Positions 9,001 to 17,375 of a stretch of DNA of 36,138 nt are shown in pieces. Source of the stretch: an uncultured Prevotella sp. (GTDB lineage Bacteria > Bacteroidota > Bacteroidia > Bacteroidales > Bacteroidaceae). Both the position numbers and the translations under genes were made by a program. Under the pieces are notes generated by a model, which saw only the letters and a program-made list of their open reading frames with translations, was not told the DNA's origin and made no database searches. Numbering within the stretch: position 1 is the first letter of the stretch; every line of letters begins with the position of its first letter. The DNA is taken from assembly GCA_900544825.1 (NCBI GenBank), contig UQWP01000036.1:1-36138 (forward strand), read 5' to 3'.

Positions 9001-10450
9001 AAACGCAGGCGTCGGTCTGCGTTTCCACCGTTCTTTGGCGGGTCCTGGTATCATAGATGTAAGTCATGTTGGCACGGGTAGTGACGGCGAGCCTGTCATT
9101 ACCTATGTTGCTGATATGGCGCACGTAGTTGCTCCATTCCAAGTTGCTGTCTGGTTCTATCTTGACATGCTCTGTGTTGAGATCCTTCAGTTCACGGCAG
9201 CAGTATACGCCATCTCCCGTACAGATCCAGATGCATCCGCTTCGGTCGATGAAAACGCTCAGCAGGAAGTTGGAGTGGAAGAGTGGGTCCTTGTCTGCTG
9301 TTGAGAAGTGCTGGAGTTCATCTTCTTTCGGGTTGTAGATGAAGAGTCCGTTGCCGTAAGAGGTGATATATACATTTCCGTTGGCATCTTCGGCAGCCAC
9401 GAAGTTCTTGTCTCTACCATTGATGTATGCCTTGTCGTCCAGCAGATGGAATTTCTTATAGAGTTTTCCTTTCTTGCTGAACAGGTAGGCGTTGCCCTTC
9501 TTGTCGAAGAGAAACTCATAGGATTTGAGAAAGCTTTTCGACATGGCATTCGATATCTGGATGGCTGGCTTGTGGAAGGCGCCGGTCTTCAGGTTCATGG
9601 CGAATGTTTCCTCTTCGGTAAAGATATACCATTCTCCCTGCCAGAAGAAAGAGGCACGCGATTTACCCGCATATCCCACCATGGATGGAAGATGGGATTT
9701 CCGGACGAGTTTGCCCGGGTTGTCATAAAGGAAGGCATCGCCCTTGTCGGTCAGCACAGCGATGTGGTTGCCGTCTGTGGTCAGGGTGATGATATGTTGG
9801 TTCTTGAGCACCAGATGACTCTTGCCGTCAGGGGTGATTCGGTTGAGCCCTTTATCGGATGCTATCCAGATATTGTGTTTGAAATCTTCCAGCATCTGGA
9901 GCTGGTGGTCGCCTATCAGCTTGCCATTCTTTGTAGTATAGTCTGTGGCGTGAAACTTTCCGTTGCTATAGGTCAGGTATCTTGCTCCGAAATCTCCTGA
10001 AAAGAGCCACATGCCCTTCTGGCTCTTGAATCGGTTTTTCAAGAGCGAAGCGTTCTTCTTATCGAAATAATCGGAGAAATGAGCAGTTTCCAGGTCGAAG
10101 CAGCAGAGGATATTGGATGGATTGTAGCCCCAGATGAGTCCGTGCTTCTCGTCGTTGATGAGCTGGGAGATGGAGTGGTGGATCTTTTGTCCGCAGTTTT
10201 TGCTGAGATTGGTGAAGTTGATAAACTGATAGCCATCATATCGGCTCACTCCGTTCGGGGTGCCGAGCCAGATAAATCCATCTCTATCCTGGATGATGTC
10301 GTTCACCGTATTGCACGACAAGCCATCCTTAGCCGAGAGTCGCTTCCCGTCTAATTTGATGCTGCCGAATGCCTGCAGAGGCATTAGCCAAAAGCTGATG
10401 AATCCTACTATATATAATAAGGTGTAGAACGTCTTTTTGTTTCGTTTCAT
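6098..10450 (-). CDS. Hybrid two-component system sensor/regulator (HTCS)
   Basis: A 1450-residue one-protein signalling system that senses a glycan in the periplasm and activates PUL transcription. In order: signal or anchor segment (residues 1-34); two-propeller sensor with Reg_prop repeats (GLSCNTVNDIIQDRDGFIWL and later GNIWIGTEEGIFRL); Y_Y_Y domain (about 795-860); one membrane helix (863-888); histidine kinase with phospho-acceptor His917 in SHEFRTPL; ATPase boxes NLLSNAVKYTP (about 1030), DNGPGI and GMGIGLY (about 1090); receiver domain with Asp1215 in LISDIQLPEMSG; and a C-terminal AraC-type helix-turn-helix (about 1350-1450). All catalytic residues are present. The open frame extends to 10537, but the start at 10450 (MKRNKK) is preferred: it gives a proper signal segment and lies just downstream of a good promoter, which the longer start would overlap. 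It is divergent from susC2, the usual position for a regulator of the adjacent PUL. Confidence 0.95.
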   Translation of the reverse strand: MKRNKKTFYTLLYIVGFISFWLMPLQAFGSIKLDGKRLSAKDGLSCNTVNDIIQDRDGFIWLGTPNGVSRYDGYQFINFTNLSKNCGQKIHHSISQLINDEKHGLIWGYNPSNILCCFDLETAHFSDYFDKKNASLLKNRFKSQKGMWLFSGDFGARYLTYSNGKFHATDYTTKNGKLIGDHQLQMLEDFKHNIWIASDKGLNRITPDGKSHLVLKNQHIITLTTDGNHIAVLTDKGDAFLYDNPGKLVRKSHLPSMVGYAGKSRASFFWQGEWYIFTEEETFAMNLKTGAFHKPAIQISNAMSKSFLKSYEFLFDKKGNAYLFSKKGKLYKKFHLLDDKAYINGRDKNFVAAEDANGNVYITSYGNGLFIYNPKEDELQHFSTADKDPLFHSNFLLSVFIDRSGCIWICTGDGVYCCRELKDLNTEHVKIEPDSNLEWSNYVRHISNIGNDRLAVTTRANMTYIYDTRTRQRTVETQTDACVYDYAIDPQGKKWIATKGDGIYIDGVRYWKYEKDHYAPGISFYKTIFDKQGRTWIATWGEGLLITPQATGQQPRKFEQFLNTDGKEAQIHDLLLDRKGRLWVCSNNGILMVNTAEKKITAQKFLRFSDENGKLPVSEINCGIEAHDGKLWFAATGGVLKCSYNEKTGELEYELFDTSKGLTDNNTRSLEEDNYGNIWIGTEEGIFRLNAKTNDIRSFQIGRTIFSNNFTENCATRLKDGRLVFGVADGMIFIQPSRTISMPSAHMKAVITDLAINGISIYEAENEPFLTKALNYTREICLPHDKNSLNIHFSNFDYPHIQNAMYQYYMEGIDKSWRPMTSINHAEFSDLNPGSYTLHIRTRIGSNQWSEENLLHITICQPWYNTVWAWCFYLIIICGAGVLYYRSWRRNFELNQQIALEKQMSDFRINFFTHISHEFRTPLAIIQSAVEKMLTKGEGYASKNTIYILNRGTKRLQRLINQLMEFRKINTGNMKLNVEKGEIIGFVRSIYNDFYTVAKQKNISMSFTPWTSNHEMLFDQEKVEAIVYNLLSNAVKYTPDKGIISVKLYLENNIVFFSVEDNGPGIKPEREADLFKPFMHGYASKGGMGIGLYTAHQMAEIHKGSLTYQRSQSLGGCRFSFALPNDAGKYQPEDIIEKKALDDHSIDKDEIDMIVKEMTPKAINNVTVMVIEDDPDMLEQIKSELSVYFHVESFMNGKTGYENIRKIKPALLISDIQLPEMSGYEIVSNMKADPETQNIPVIMLTAFDDTSHILKAYKNFVDDYMVKPCNFKLLIARALQFVAMDLKAKQQAEEKAKQEKALRQETTLKENAPLENTELSSCGEAILIKPVKELKKNEPTLLMSTLDKKFKDKLEAIVAQHIGDNNFNVDRLADLLCLGRTTVYNRTKSIMGVSPNIYIQNERLRIAAKLLLEGEYTVSEISEKVGFSDSTYFYKCFKNKYGIAPSKYGK

Positions 10451-10473
10451 TTGATAGGTCTTTAAAATTTCTG

Positions 10474-10504
10474 CAAAAATACGATAAAATCCATAGACCG
10501 CAAA
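10474..10504 (-). promoter_or_regulatory. Bacteroidetes-type promoter of the HTCS gene
   Basis: On the minus strand a TTTG box (10504-10501) is followed after exactly 19 bp by TATTTTTG (10481-10474), matching the -33/-7 consensus TTTG-N19-TAnnTTTG of the Bacteroidetes housekeeping sigma factor. The HTCS start codon at 10450 is 23 bp beyond the -7 box. Confidence 0.75.
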
Positions 10505-10607
10505 ACAAAAGAAAGCAAAAAAAGTAATAAAAAACAAAAAACGAGGTAAATATCAAAAAATAAGGGTGAATAGTCAAAATATAAAGTGTGGTCGGCGAGA
10601 ATTAGTG

Positions 10608-10615
10608 TATTTTTG
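10608..10615 (+). promoter_or_regulatory. Candidate -7 box, now separated from susC2 by the IS
   Basis: TATTTTTG on the plus strand matches the -7 consensus TAnnTTTG and points toward susC2, but the IS begins 18 bp further on. No clear -33 TTTG lies at the right distance. It may be the original susC2 promoter, now cut off by the IS, or chance in AT-rich DNA. Confidence 0.3.
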
Positions 10616-10633
10616 CAATCGAAACAACAAACA

Positions 10634-10651
10634 TGAGCCCACTTTAAAAAG
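10634..10651 (+). repeat. IS left terminal inverted repeat
   Basis: TGAGCCCACTTTAAAAAG. It matches the right IS end in 17 of 18 positions and both ends of the MITE at 18802-18911. The transposase stop codon lies inside it (10644-10646, minus strand). Confidence 0.88.
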
Positions 10652-12332
10652 GGGCATATTTTGAATCCAGTCTGACCAGTGTGGTCATTCTGAGTGAAAC
10701 ATAGCAATCGAATCCGCTGGTAAATATCTTTCGAGAAATCGCTTTGAAAGAGCCGAAAGCTTCTCTAATAGGCCCGAAAAAGGCAAATATTGATCTTTGA
10801 AATGTTGAAATCTGGAATATTACCATCCTTCGGAGGTTCATCCACATACATCTGCTATATGCATGCATACGATGTTTGAGCAAGCCCCTATATCGGGTCT
10901 TGCCATTATGTGTATGAAAACTGTATTGGAACATGGCAGCTTCTACGTTATTCCGTTTATGCTGTTCCTCTAAAGGAAGGCTTTCTATCTGCTTCCTTAG
11001 CTGATAGGCTTTAATGTCTTTGTCTTCAAAGTAACGCCAACCGGTTTTGTTGTTCCATGGGATTCTCCATCGCTTTCTGGAGTCCTGCTTTGTGACGGCT
11101 TTGACGGCCTCATAGGTGTTGCCAGTAGCAATTTCCCTGATGGTCAGACCATCCTCGTCATGTGGTATCAGTTCCCATCTACAGCCACCTTGCATCTTAC
11201 CTGTCTTGAGTTGCATGGCATTGTGATTCTTCGCAAACTCTCGATTGTCTGGACTTTGATAGGCACCATCTGCATAAAGGTCTTTAATGGTAGAATCCGT
11301 GACACGTTCACTGTTTTCCACAGCCTCCTGAAGGAAATGGCAGTCTGCAAATACTGCAGTTTCAACCTGAACGGAAGTGATGATGTTAGGCTTGCCTTCC
11401 TCTACAGTCTCTGTGATGTTGGTCACATAGCCTTGCACCTTCTGGTCGTTCTTGCTACGATAGGGTGCATCAGGATCGTTAGGATTCTGAAGACTGTCAG
11501 CCTTTACCTCCTTCTTGTCTCGAAGTACAGCCTTTCCGTCCATTACAACATACTGTTCATCAAACAGACGCTGAAGAAGATCATGTGCAGGAGAAGTAGC
11601 TGGAAAAGCTGCCAGCATCTCCATGATGAAATTACCAATTCTGGCAAGATTGCTCTGAAGCGTATCAGAGTCAGAGCGATAAACTGTCTTGGAGGAATCC
11701 TCTTTCAAGTATTCCTTTGCCCGTTCTTCCTGCTCTGGGGAGAGATGGGTAAGCGTGCATGTCTTGAGGAACTTGACCAGAGTTGTATGTATCAGTTCAT
11801 AGCGAGACTGGCAAGCGATATTGCTGCCGATAAGCTTACTGTCCATACGGACGCATTTGCCTGATATCTTGAGAAGACGTACCTGATTGCCGGCAAGCTG
11901 CTCGAAGCAGAGCTGCATCAGGTCAATGCCAGTTCTTTCCTGATATTCGCAGATGCGGCGGCGAAACAGATAATAGGTATCTATTGATGGGGTTACATCA
12001 GTCAGAAGTTCCAGGCCGAGAGCCTTTCTGGTAAGAAGGTCAAACTCGCACTTCTCAAACAGATCCTCGTCGCTGCAACCGAATCCCTCCTTTAAGACAG
12101 ACATAGCCACGAGTATGCGGATGGAAGCGTTTGGGCGACCGCTCTTCTTGCCTTCTGGAAACAAAGGCTTGAATATCTCCTCATCAATCTTGGTCGTCAC
12201 GAGACTATAAAATTGGTTATGCCATGCGTTGGGGTCAGAATACTTCTTTGAAGCACGACTTCCTAACTGCATTGAGGGAGCCGTGAATATATCTAACTGA
12301 GGATTCGGATCTGTCTTTTTAAACATAGTCAT
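10644..12332 (-). CDS. IS1182-like DDE transposase
   Basis: A 562-residue DDE transposase. The N-terminal part is the DUF772/InsH-type domain (KSGRPNASIRILVAMSVLKE, then GCSDEDLFEKCEFDLLTRKA). The catalytic core shows a first Asp in VRMDSKLIGSN, a second Asp in DLYADGAYQSPDN and a probable Glu in RNNVEAAMFQY, consistent with the DDE_Tnp_1-type fold of IS1182-family enzymes. The frame is intact from the start at 12332 (an alternative Met is two codons later) to a stop lying inside the left terminal repeat, so the element may still be active. Transcription runs toward the HTCS promoter region. Family-level placement is by recognition of motifs and the inverted-repeat arrangement; a neighbouring IS family is possible. 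Confidence 0.9.
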   Translation of the reverse strand: MTMFKKTDPNPQLDIFTAPSMQLGSRASKKYSDPNAWHNQFYSLVTTKIDEEIFKPLFPEGKKSGRPNASIRILVAMSVLKEGFGCSDEDLFEKCEFDLLTRKALGLELLTDVTPSIDTYYLFRRRICEYQERTGIDLMQLCFEQLAGNQVRLLKISGKCVRMDSKLIGSNIACQSRYELIHTTLVKFLKTCTLTHLSPEQEERAKEYLKEDSSKTVYRSDSDTLQSNLARIGNFIMEMLAAFPATSPAHDLLQRLFDEQYVVMDGKAVLRDKKEVKADSLQNPNDPDAPYRSKNDQKVQGYVTNITETVEEGKPNIITSVQVETAVFADCHFLQEAVENSERVTDSTIKDLYADGAYQSPDNREFAKNHNAMQLKTGKMQGGCRWELIPHDEDGLTIREIATGNTYEAVKAVTKQDSRKRWRIPWNNKTGWRYFEDKDIKAYQLRKQIESLPLEEQHKRNNVEAAMFQYSFHTHNGKTRYRGLLKHRMHAYSRCMWMNLRRMVIFQISTFQRSIFAFFGPIREAFGSFKAISRKIFTSGFDCYVSLRMTTLVRLDSKYAPF

Positions 12333-12431
12333 TCTGTTTGATTGATGGTGTAAAGATACGAAAAATATTCCAGATAACAGTATAAATCAGAGATTATTTT
12401 CGTGAAATATAAATATTTAAAACAAGCCTTA

Positions 12432-12449
12432 CTTTTTAAAGTGGACTCA
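12432..12449 (-). repeat. IS right terminal inverted repeat
   Basis: On the plus strand CTTTTTAAAGTGGACTCA, the reverse complement of the left end with one substitution (A for G in the GGGCTCA core). The MITE right end at 18894-18911 keeps the G. Confidence 0.88.
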
Positions 12450-12479
12450 ATAATAAAGTTCTTGCATTCAATATAAAGC

Positions 12480-12487
12480 TAAATTTG
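12480..12487 (+). promoter_or_regulatory. Candidate -7 box for susC2
   Basis: TAAATTTG matches TAnnTTTG exactly, 41 bp before the susC2 start codon and 30 bp beyond the IS right end. A TTG at 12462-12464 is only 15 bp upstream, which is short of the usual 19-21. If used, susC2 transcription would have survived the IS insertion. Confidence 0.45.
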
Positions 12488-12528
12488 CAGCAGCAATTAA
12501 GATTTTAAACCAATAAAAACAAAATCAG

Positions 12529-15500
12529 ATGAAAACAAAACTATTAAAGAACAACTACGTATTGCCTATGACTTTGTTTTGTTCTGCTTTGACATTTTCT
12601 CCATTGGGAGTTGCCCAGGCACATGCAACAACAAATGTTGTACAACAGGCAAAGACTGTGAAAGGTACAGTTATAGATGAGACTGGTGAACCTGTAATTG
12701 GTGCCAGTGTCATGGTAAAAGGTACTAGTGTGGGCTGCGCCACAGATTTGGATGGTAATTTTACGCTCCAGAATGTAAAGCCAGAACAGACACTTACCAT
12801 TTCGTATATTGGCTATACAGCTCAAACGATAGCCATAGGTCAGAAAACTAACTTCAATGTGGTACTTAAACCAGACAACAAAGTTCTTAACGAAGTAGTT
12901 GTAGTAGGTTATGGAGCTATCACCAAACGCTCAGTGTCTACTTCCATGTCAACAGTAAAAGGCTCAAATATTGCCGAGATGCCAACATCCAATATCACCC
13001 AGAGCCTTTCTGGTTTATCCTCAGGTATTACCCTGCAGCAAACCAGTGGAGAACCGGGTGCAGCCCCTTCCATCCGCATCCGTGGTGCAGGTTCCATCAA
13101 TAGTGGTAACGATCCACTTTACGTTATTGACGGTTATCCTACTACCGATTCAGAACTGTTCAACAATATCAACCCTAGTGATATTGATGACATTCAAATT
13201 CTGAAGGATGCCGCATCATCTGCCATCTATGGTTCAAAAGCAGGTAACGGTGTCATCATCGTAACTACCAAGAAGGGCAAGTCAGGAAAACCGACGGTAA
13301 GTTTCTCAACCCAGATTGGTGTAAGTCAGGCACAGACCCGTGTAGACGTACTTGATGCTAAAGACTATCTTGACATGATTATTGAGGCACGTACCAACAA
13401 CGGTACTATCAGTAAATATCCAGAACTCACAAAACTCCGTGATTCCGGCAACTATTGCAATACCGATTGGCAAGACGCTATATTCCGCAATGCTCTCAAC
13501 TATCGTGCCAACGCAACAGTCACCGGCGGTACAGATATGATAGCCTACAATTTCTCTGTAAATTACCAGAATGAAGATGGTATCCTGCTCAACTCTTTCT
13601 TTAAGAAGGTGAATGTCAAGGCTGGATTTGATGCCAAGTTGAGCAAATATGTAAAGATTGGTGCCAGTTTCTCTCCAAGCTATAACAAAAAGCGCAGTCA
13701 GCAGCCGACTGGCGTTAATACTGAAGATGTGAAAGGTGTCATCGCAGACGCACTCTCCTATCCACCTATCCTCCCAGTTTACCAAGCCAATGGTGACTAT
13801 ACACAAATTTCCCAGCATTATTCTGGTAAGAATGGAACACCAGACTATGGCTTGAATACACAGTTGCGCAACCCGGTCTGCAACCTGTTGGAGAACAACA
13901 ATGACAGTTGGTCATTAAGAACGCTGACCAATGCATACATAGAGATAACTCCTATCAAGAACCTCACAATCCGTTCTTCAGTAGATTTCTCTACCAATTC
14001 CACAAAGCTTGACTATTACCAGTCAGCTTATCTGCTCGGTTCTTCATACACAGGAAACAAATCTACACCTTTTCTCAAGTCAGTAGATGCTTACCGTGCT
14101 TCAGGTTTTGGCTATAATACATATTGGTCAACTACGGCCTCTTACAATTGGGACATCACAGATAAGATGAACCTCAATGCCGTAGCAGGTTACGACTTTG
14201 AATACAACAGTGCCTTCAACGTTCGCCAGGATGACCGTACTGATGCCGACAACCCGATCGCCTATCTGGGTACAAGCATCAAGAACGTAATGGGTGCAAA
14301 TCTGTGGACTGGTTCTTCAAGTAACACAAATTATGTGTTCGATGCCATGTTCGCACGACTCATATTCAATTGTGACAGCAAGTACGTGCTTTCTGGGTCC
14401 CTGCGTCGTGACCGTTCCAGCAAATTCGGTCCAGACAACCGTGCCGGACTCTTTTACTCAGCATCAGGAGCCTGGAACATCACTGAGGAATCATGGATGA
14501 AACCAATAACCTGGCTCAGCCTGGCTAAGGTGCGCGCAAGCTATGGTGTAACAGGAAATGACCAGATAGGAAGCAACTATGCATGGATTTCTACTATCAA
14601 GATCGACCACAACGTAGTATTCGGAACAAGTTCCATTCCTTCATATTATCCTGGAGGATATTCAAACCGTGAACTTGGATGGGAAAAGAACAAGCAGTAC
14701 GACCTCGGTATCGACTTGGCGTTCTTCAACCGCATCAATCTGAATGTAGACCTCTATAAACGTACGAGTGACATTGTAATGCCTGCCAATATTCCAAACT
14801 TCAATGGTATAGCAAGTTCTGTTTATATGAACTCCGGTCAGGTAGAGAACAAGGGTATTGAACTTTCTCTTAACGCAAAAGTATTACAAGGCGCATTCAA
14901 CTGGGAAACTACCCTCAACTGGTCAATGAACAAGAACAAGATCCTTTCACTTGCCAATAACCAGACACAATTGGCAAACGGCAAGGCTGGTACAAAATGG
15001 GGCAATGTCATCAGAAACATCGTTGGTCGTCCTATGGGCGATATGTATATGCTTAAAGTGATTGGCACATACAACACAGAAGAAGATTTGCAGAAATATC
15101 CTAAGTTTGGAACAGAAGGTATCGGTGATCTCATCTTCGAAGATACCAATGATGACAAGGTTGTCAATGCCAATGATTATCAGCATGTAGGTAATTATCA
15201 GCCTGATTTCACATATGGTTGGAACAATAAGTTCAGCTACAAGAACTTCGACTTGGCTGTAACAATCGATGGTCAGGTAGGTGGTAAGGTTATCTATGCC
15301 GCAGCACGTGCTTTCTCTCTTAACCGTTGGGACGACAACGTGCTCAAGGAATCGGGTCTCGGCCGTTGGCAAAGTCCTGAAAACCCTGGTAATGGCAAAT
15401 CACACAAGGCAGGTACTAACAACCTTGGTTCAAACATCCAGCCTTCAACCCGCTATCTTTATGATGCTGATTTCCTGCGCATCCGCAATGTGGCTCTGGG

Positions 15501-15711
15501 TTATACTCTGCCAACACAAATCTGCCGCTACATCGGTTTGCAGCGAGTTCGCTTCAGTGCAAACGTTCAGAACCTCGTTACATTCGACAAGTACCCAGGC
15601 TATTCTGTTGAGGCAAACTACAATGGTAATTCTGCTACCAACAATGGTGTAGACTTTGGTGGTTATCCTATCGCACGAGTAATGACATTTGGTATTAATG
15701 CAACATTCTAA
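12529..15711 (+). CDS. SusC/RagA-like TonB-dependent outer-membrane receptor
   Basis: A full-length 1060-residue SusC-family importer. In order: signal peptide (about residues 1-33, ending near VAQAHA); carboxypeptidase-regulatory-like domain (KTVKGTVIDETGEPVIGASV to ISYIGYT, about 43-95); the NEVVVVGYG segment before the plug; plug domain with PSIRIRGAGSIN, DPLYVIDGYP and NGVIIVTTKKG (about 125-250); then a 22-stranded barrel region ending in FGINATF with a C-terminal aromatic. Its partner susD2 begins 15 bp after the stop. It heads the plus-strand operon susC2-susD2-sulfatase and is divergent from the HTCS, the probable regulator. The IS ends 79 bp before the start codon, so its control region has been altered. 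The start has no Shine-Dalgarno sequence but an A-rich leader, usual for the phylum. Confidence 0.96.
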   Translation: MKTKLLKNNYVLPMTLFCSALTFSPLGVAQAHATTNVVQQAKTVKGTVIDETGEPVIGASVMVKGTSVGCATDLDGNFTLQNVKPEQTLTISYIGYTAQTIAIGQKTNFNVVLKPDNKVLNEVVVVGYGAITKRSVSTSMSTVKGSNIAEMPTSNITQSLSGLSSGITLQQTSGEPGAAPSIRIRGAGSINSGNDPLYVIDGYPTTDSELFNNINPSDIDDIQILKDAASSAIYGSKAGNGVIIVTTKKGKSGKPTVSFSTQIGVSQAQTRVDVLDAKDYLDMIIEARTNNGTISKYPELTKLRDSGNYCNTDWQDAIFRNALNYRANATVTGGTDMIAYNFSVNYQNEDGILLNSFFKKVNVKAGFDAKLSKYVKIGASFSPSYNKKRSQQPTGVNTEDVKGVIADALSYPPILPVYQANGDYTQISQHYSGKNGTPDYGLNTQLRNPVCNLLENNNDSWSLRTLTNAYIEITPIKNLTIRSSVDFSTNSTKLDYYQSAYLLGSSYTGNKSTPFLKSVDAYRASGFGYNTYWSTTASYNWDITDKMNLNAVAGYDFEYNSAFNVRQDDRTDADNPIAYLGTSIKNVMGANLWTGSSSNTNYVFDAMFARLIFNCDSKYVLSGSLRRDRSSKFGPDNRAGLFYSASGAWNITEESWMKPITWLSLAKVRASYGVTGNDQIGSNYAWISTIKIDHNVVFGTSSIPSYYPGGYSNRELGWEKNKQYDLGIDLAFFNRINLNVDLYKRTSDIVMPANIPNFNGIASSVYMNSGQVENKGIELSLNAKVLQGAFNWETTLNWSMNKNKILSLANNQTQLANGKAGTKWGNVIRNIVGRPMGDMYMLKVIGTYNTEEDLQKYPKFGTEGIGDLIFEDTNDDKVVNANDYQHVGNYQPDFTYGWNNKFSYKNFDLAVTIDGQVGGKVIYAAARAFSLNRWDDNVLKESGLGRWQSPENPGNGKSHKAGTNNLGSNIQPSTRYLYDADFLRIRNVALGYTLPTQICRYIGLQRVRFSANVQNLVTFDKYPGYSVEANYNGNSATNNGVDFGGYPIARVMTFGINATF

Positions 15712-15726
15712 TAAGGAAATAAAATT

Positions 15727-17364
15727 ATGAAAACAAAATATATAAATAACGTAATTCTCTCAGCATTGCTGGGAGGTTCGGCTATGGGATTCTCTGCTTG
15801 TAGCGACAGTTTCTTCGATCGCTATAATTCTGATGCCATGCAGATGGAGACCTATCTTACCAATGACAGCGAAATAGAAAACATCCTCTTGGATGCTTAC
15901 TATTATCTGCGTACAGTACAGGAAGATGTGATCATGGTCAACGGACTTTGTACAGACGAAGCCTATGACTACAAGAAGAACAACCAGTCTGACTATATCA
16001 GTCTGAACGAAGGAACATGGGATGCTACCTCTGCCACTATCAATGATATCTGGAGTAACTGTTACAGCATGATTAACAGATGCAATAATACTTTAGACAA
16101 GATTGATAAAGTCAGCGAAAGCAATCGCAAACAGTTTGAGGGTGAAGCATGCTTTTTCAGAGCATACGCTTACTTTACACTTGTAAGACTCTACGGTCCT
16201 GTGCCATTGACACAGCATGTCATCTCCAACTATAATGAATTGTACAGCTACAATCGCAGTCCGAAGGAAGATATTTATGCCCTCATCAAAGAGGATCTTG
16301 CCAAAGCTACAGCCAATTTGCCACAGAACTACAAAGAGGCCAGCAAGGCAGGTCGCGCTACCAGCATTGCAGCCAAGGTGCTGCTCGCTGATGTATATAT
16401 GACATTGAAAGACTTCAACAGTGCAAAGACACAACTCAAGGAAGTCATTGACTATGCCAATCAGAATCCAGACAACCTTGGATTGCTTGATGACTATGCC
16501 AGTATATATGACTCAGAAAATCCAGTAAACAAGGAAATTATTCTGGCAGCACAGTTCAACAACGGTTCCACCCAGATTACCAACTATCTGATGCGCCGCT
16601 GCATCCCTGCTGTCACACCAAACAATCAACCTGCTTACGTTTATCCTGACGGAACAAAATCTACAATTCTTTGTTCTCAGGGAGTAAGTTGTCTGTTGAT
16701 GACATGGGAGTTATATAATGCCTTGAGAAAGAATCCACAGGATAAGCGCTACACCCAGATGGTTTACGACAAGGTTTACGACACATCACAGACTAAGTCT
16801 AAACAGACCGACGAAGTGAATGTGACAGAAAATGGAGAGGCTTATACTCCAGCTACTCTCAAATACTTCGACACTCACAATCAGGGCTTGAAAGCTTGTA
16901 CCAGTGGCTGTGACGATATCATCTACCGGTATGCCGATGTATTACTCATGTATGCAGAGTGTCTGAACGAAACATCTTCTACCGATGAAGCTAAGACCTA
17001 CCTCAACCAGGTTCGTAACCGAGCAGGAATCGATGGCACAACCGCAACAACTCAAGAAGAAATGCGACTCGCCATTGAAAACGAACGATATGTGGAGCTC
17101 TGCTTTGAAGGTCATCGCTGGTTCGACCTGGTTCGCACAGGACGTATAAATAAGGTAATGGAAGCTCATTTCAATCATCGTACACAAGGATTGTCTGCCA
17201 CACAACAAGCCAATAACAACGGTATGGCAGTGAAAGATTGCGATGCAACAACAGGTACGCCACTGGAGTGGCGCTGGAGTAAAATTACAGACGATATTCT
17301 CTTCCCGATTCCTTTTGATCAGCATCAGCTGACACAGAATTGGGAACAGAACAAAGGCTATTAA
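15727..17364 (+). CDS. SusD/RagB-like surface glycan-binding lipoprotein
   Basis: A 545-residue SusD-family lipoprotein, partner of the SusC-like receptor 15 bp upstream. The lipoprotein signal ends in GFSAC (Cys25), followed by SDSFFDRY. Family landmarks include FEGEACFFRAYAYFTLVRLYGPVPL (spanning about 140-165), RYADVLLMYAECLNE, LNQVRNRAGIDG and ENERYVELCFEGHRWFDLVR, with a tail of the form LFPIPFDQHQLTQNWEQNKGY. Length is normal. The sulfatase start codon is 11 bp beyond its stop, so the three genes are very likely one transcript. Confidence 0.95.
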   Translation: MKTKYINNVILSALLGGSAMGFSACSDSFFDRYNSDAMQMETYLTNDSEIENILLDAYYYLRTVQEDVIMVNGLCTDEAYDYKKNNQSDYISLNEGTWDATSATINDIWSNCYSMINRCNNTLDKIDKVSESNRKQFEGEACFFRAYAYFTLVRLYGPVPLTQHVISNYNELYSYNRSPKEDIYALIKEDLAKATANLPQNYKEASKAGRATSIAAKVLLADVYMTLKDFNSAKTQLKEVIDYANQNPDNLGLLDDYASIYDSENPVNKEIILAAQFNNGSTQITNYLMRRCIPAVTPNNQPAYVYPDGTKSTILCSQGVSCLLMTWELYNALRKNPQDKRYTQMVYDKVYDTSQTKSKQTDEVNVTENGEAYTPATLKYFDTHNQGLKACTSGCDDIIYRYADVLLMYAECLNETSSTDEAKTYLNQVRNRAGIDGTTATTQEEMRLAIENERYVELCFEGHRWFDLVRTGRINKVMEAHFNHRTQGLSATQQANNNGMAVKDCDATTGTPLEWRWSKITDDILFPIPFDQHQLTQNWEQNKGY

Positions 17365-17375
17365 TATCAACCATT

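Larger units (their letters stand above)
10634..12449. mobile_element. IS1182-family-like insertion sequence, complete
   Basis: A 1816-bp element bounded by 18-bp terminal inverted repeats: TGAGCCCACTTTAAAAAG at 10634-10651 and its complement with one mismatch at 12432-12449. It carries one intact transposase gene on the minus strand. It sits between the divergent HTCS and susC2 genes. Without it, the two start codons would be only about 260 bp apart. I could not find a convincing target-site duplication at the borders (left flank ends acaaaca, right flank starts ataataa), so the exact boundary rests on the inverted repeats. Confidence 0.88.

Noticed and set aside
10450..10537. Upstream extension of the HTCS gene to an ATG at 10537
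   Set aside because: The extra 29 residues are encoded by AT-rich DNA that contains the consensus promoter 10474-10504, and the start at 10450 gives a normal signal segment.
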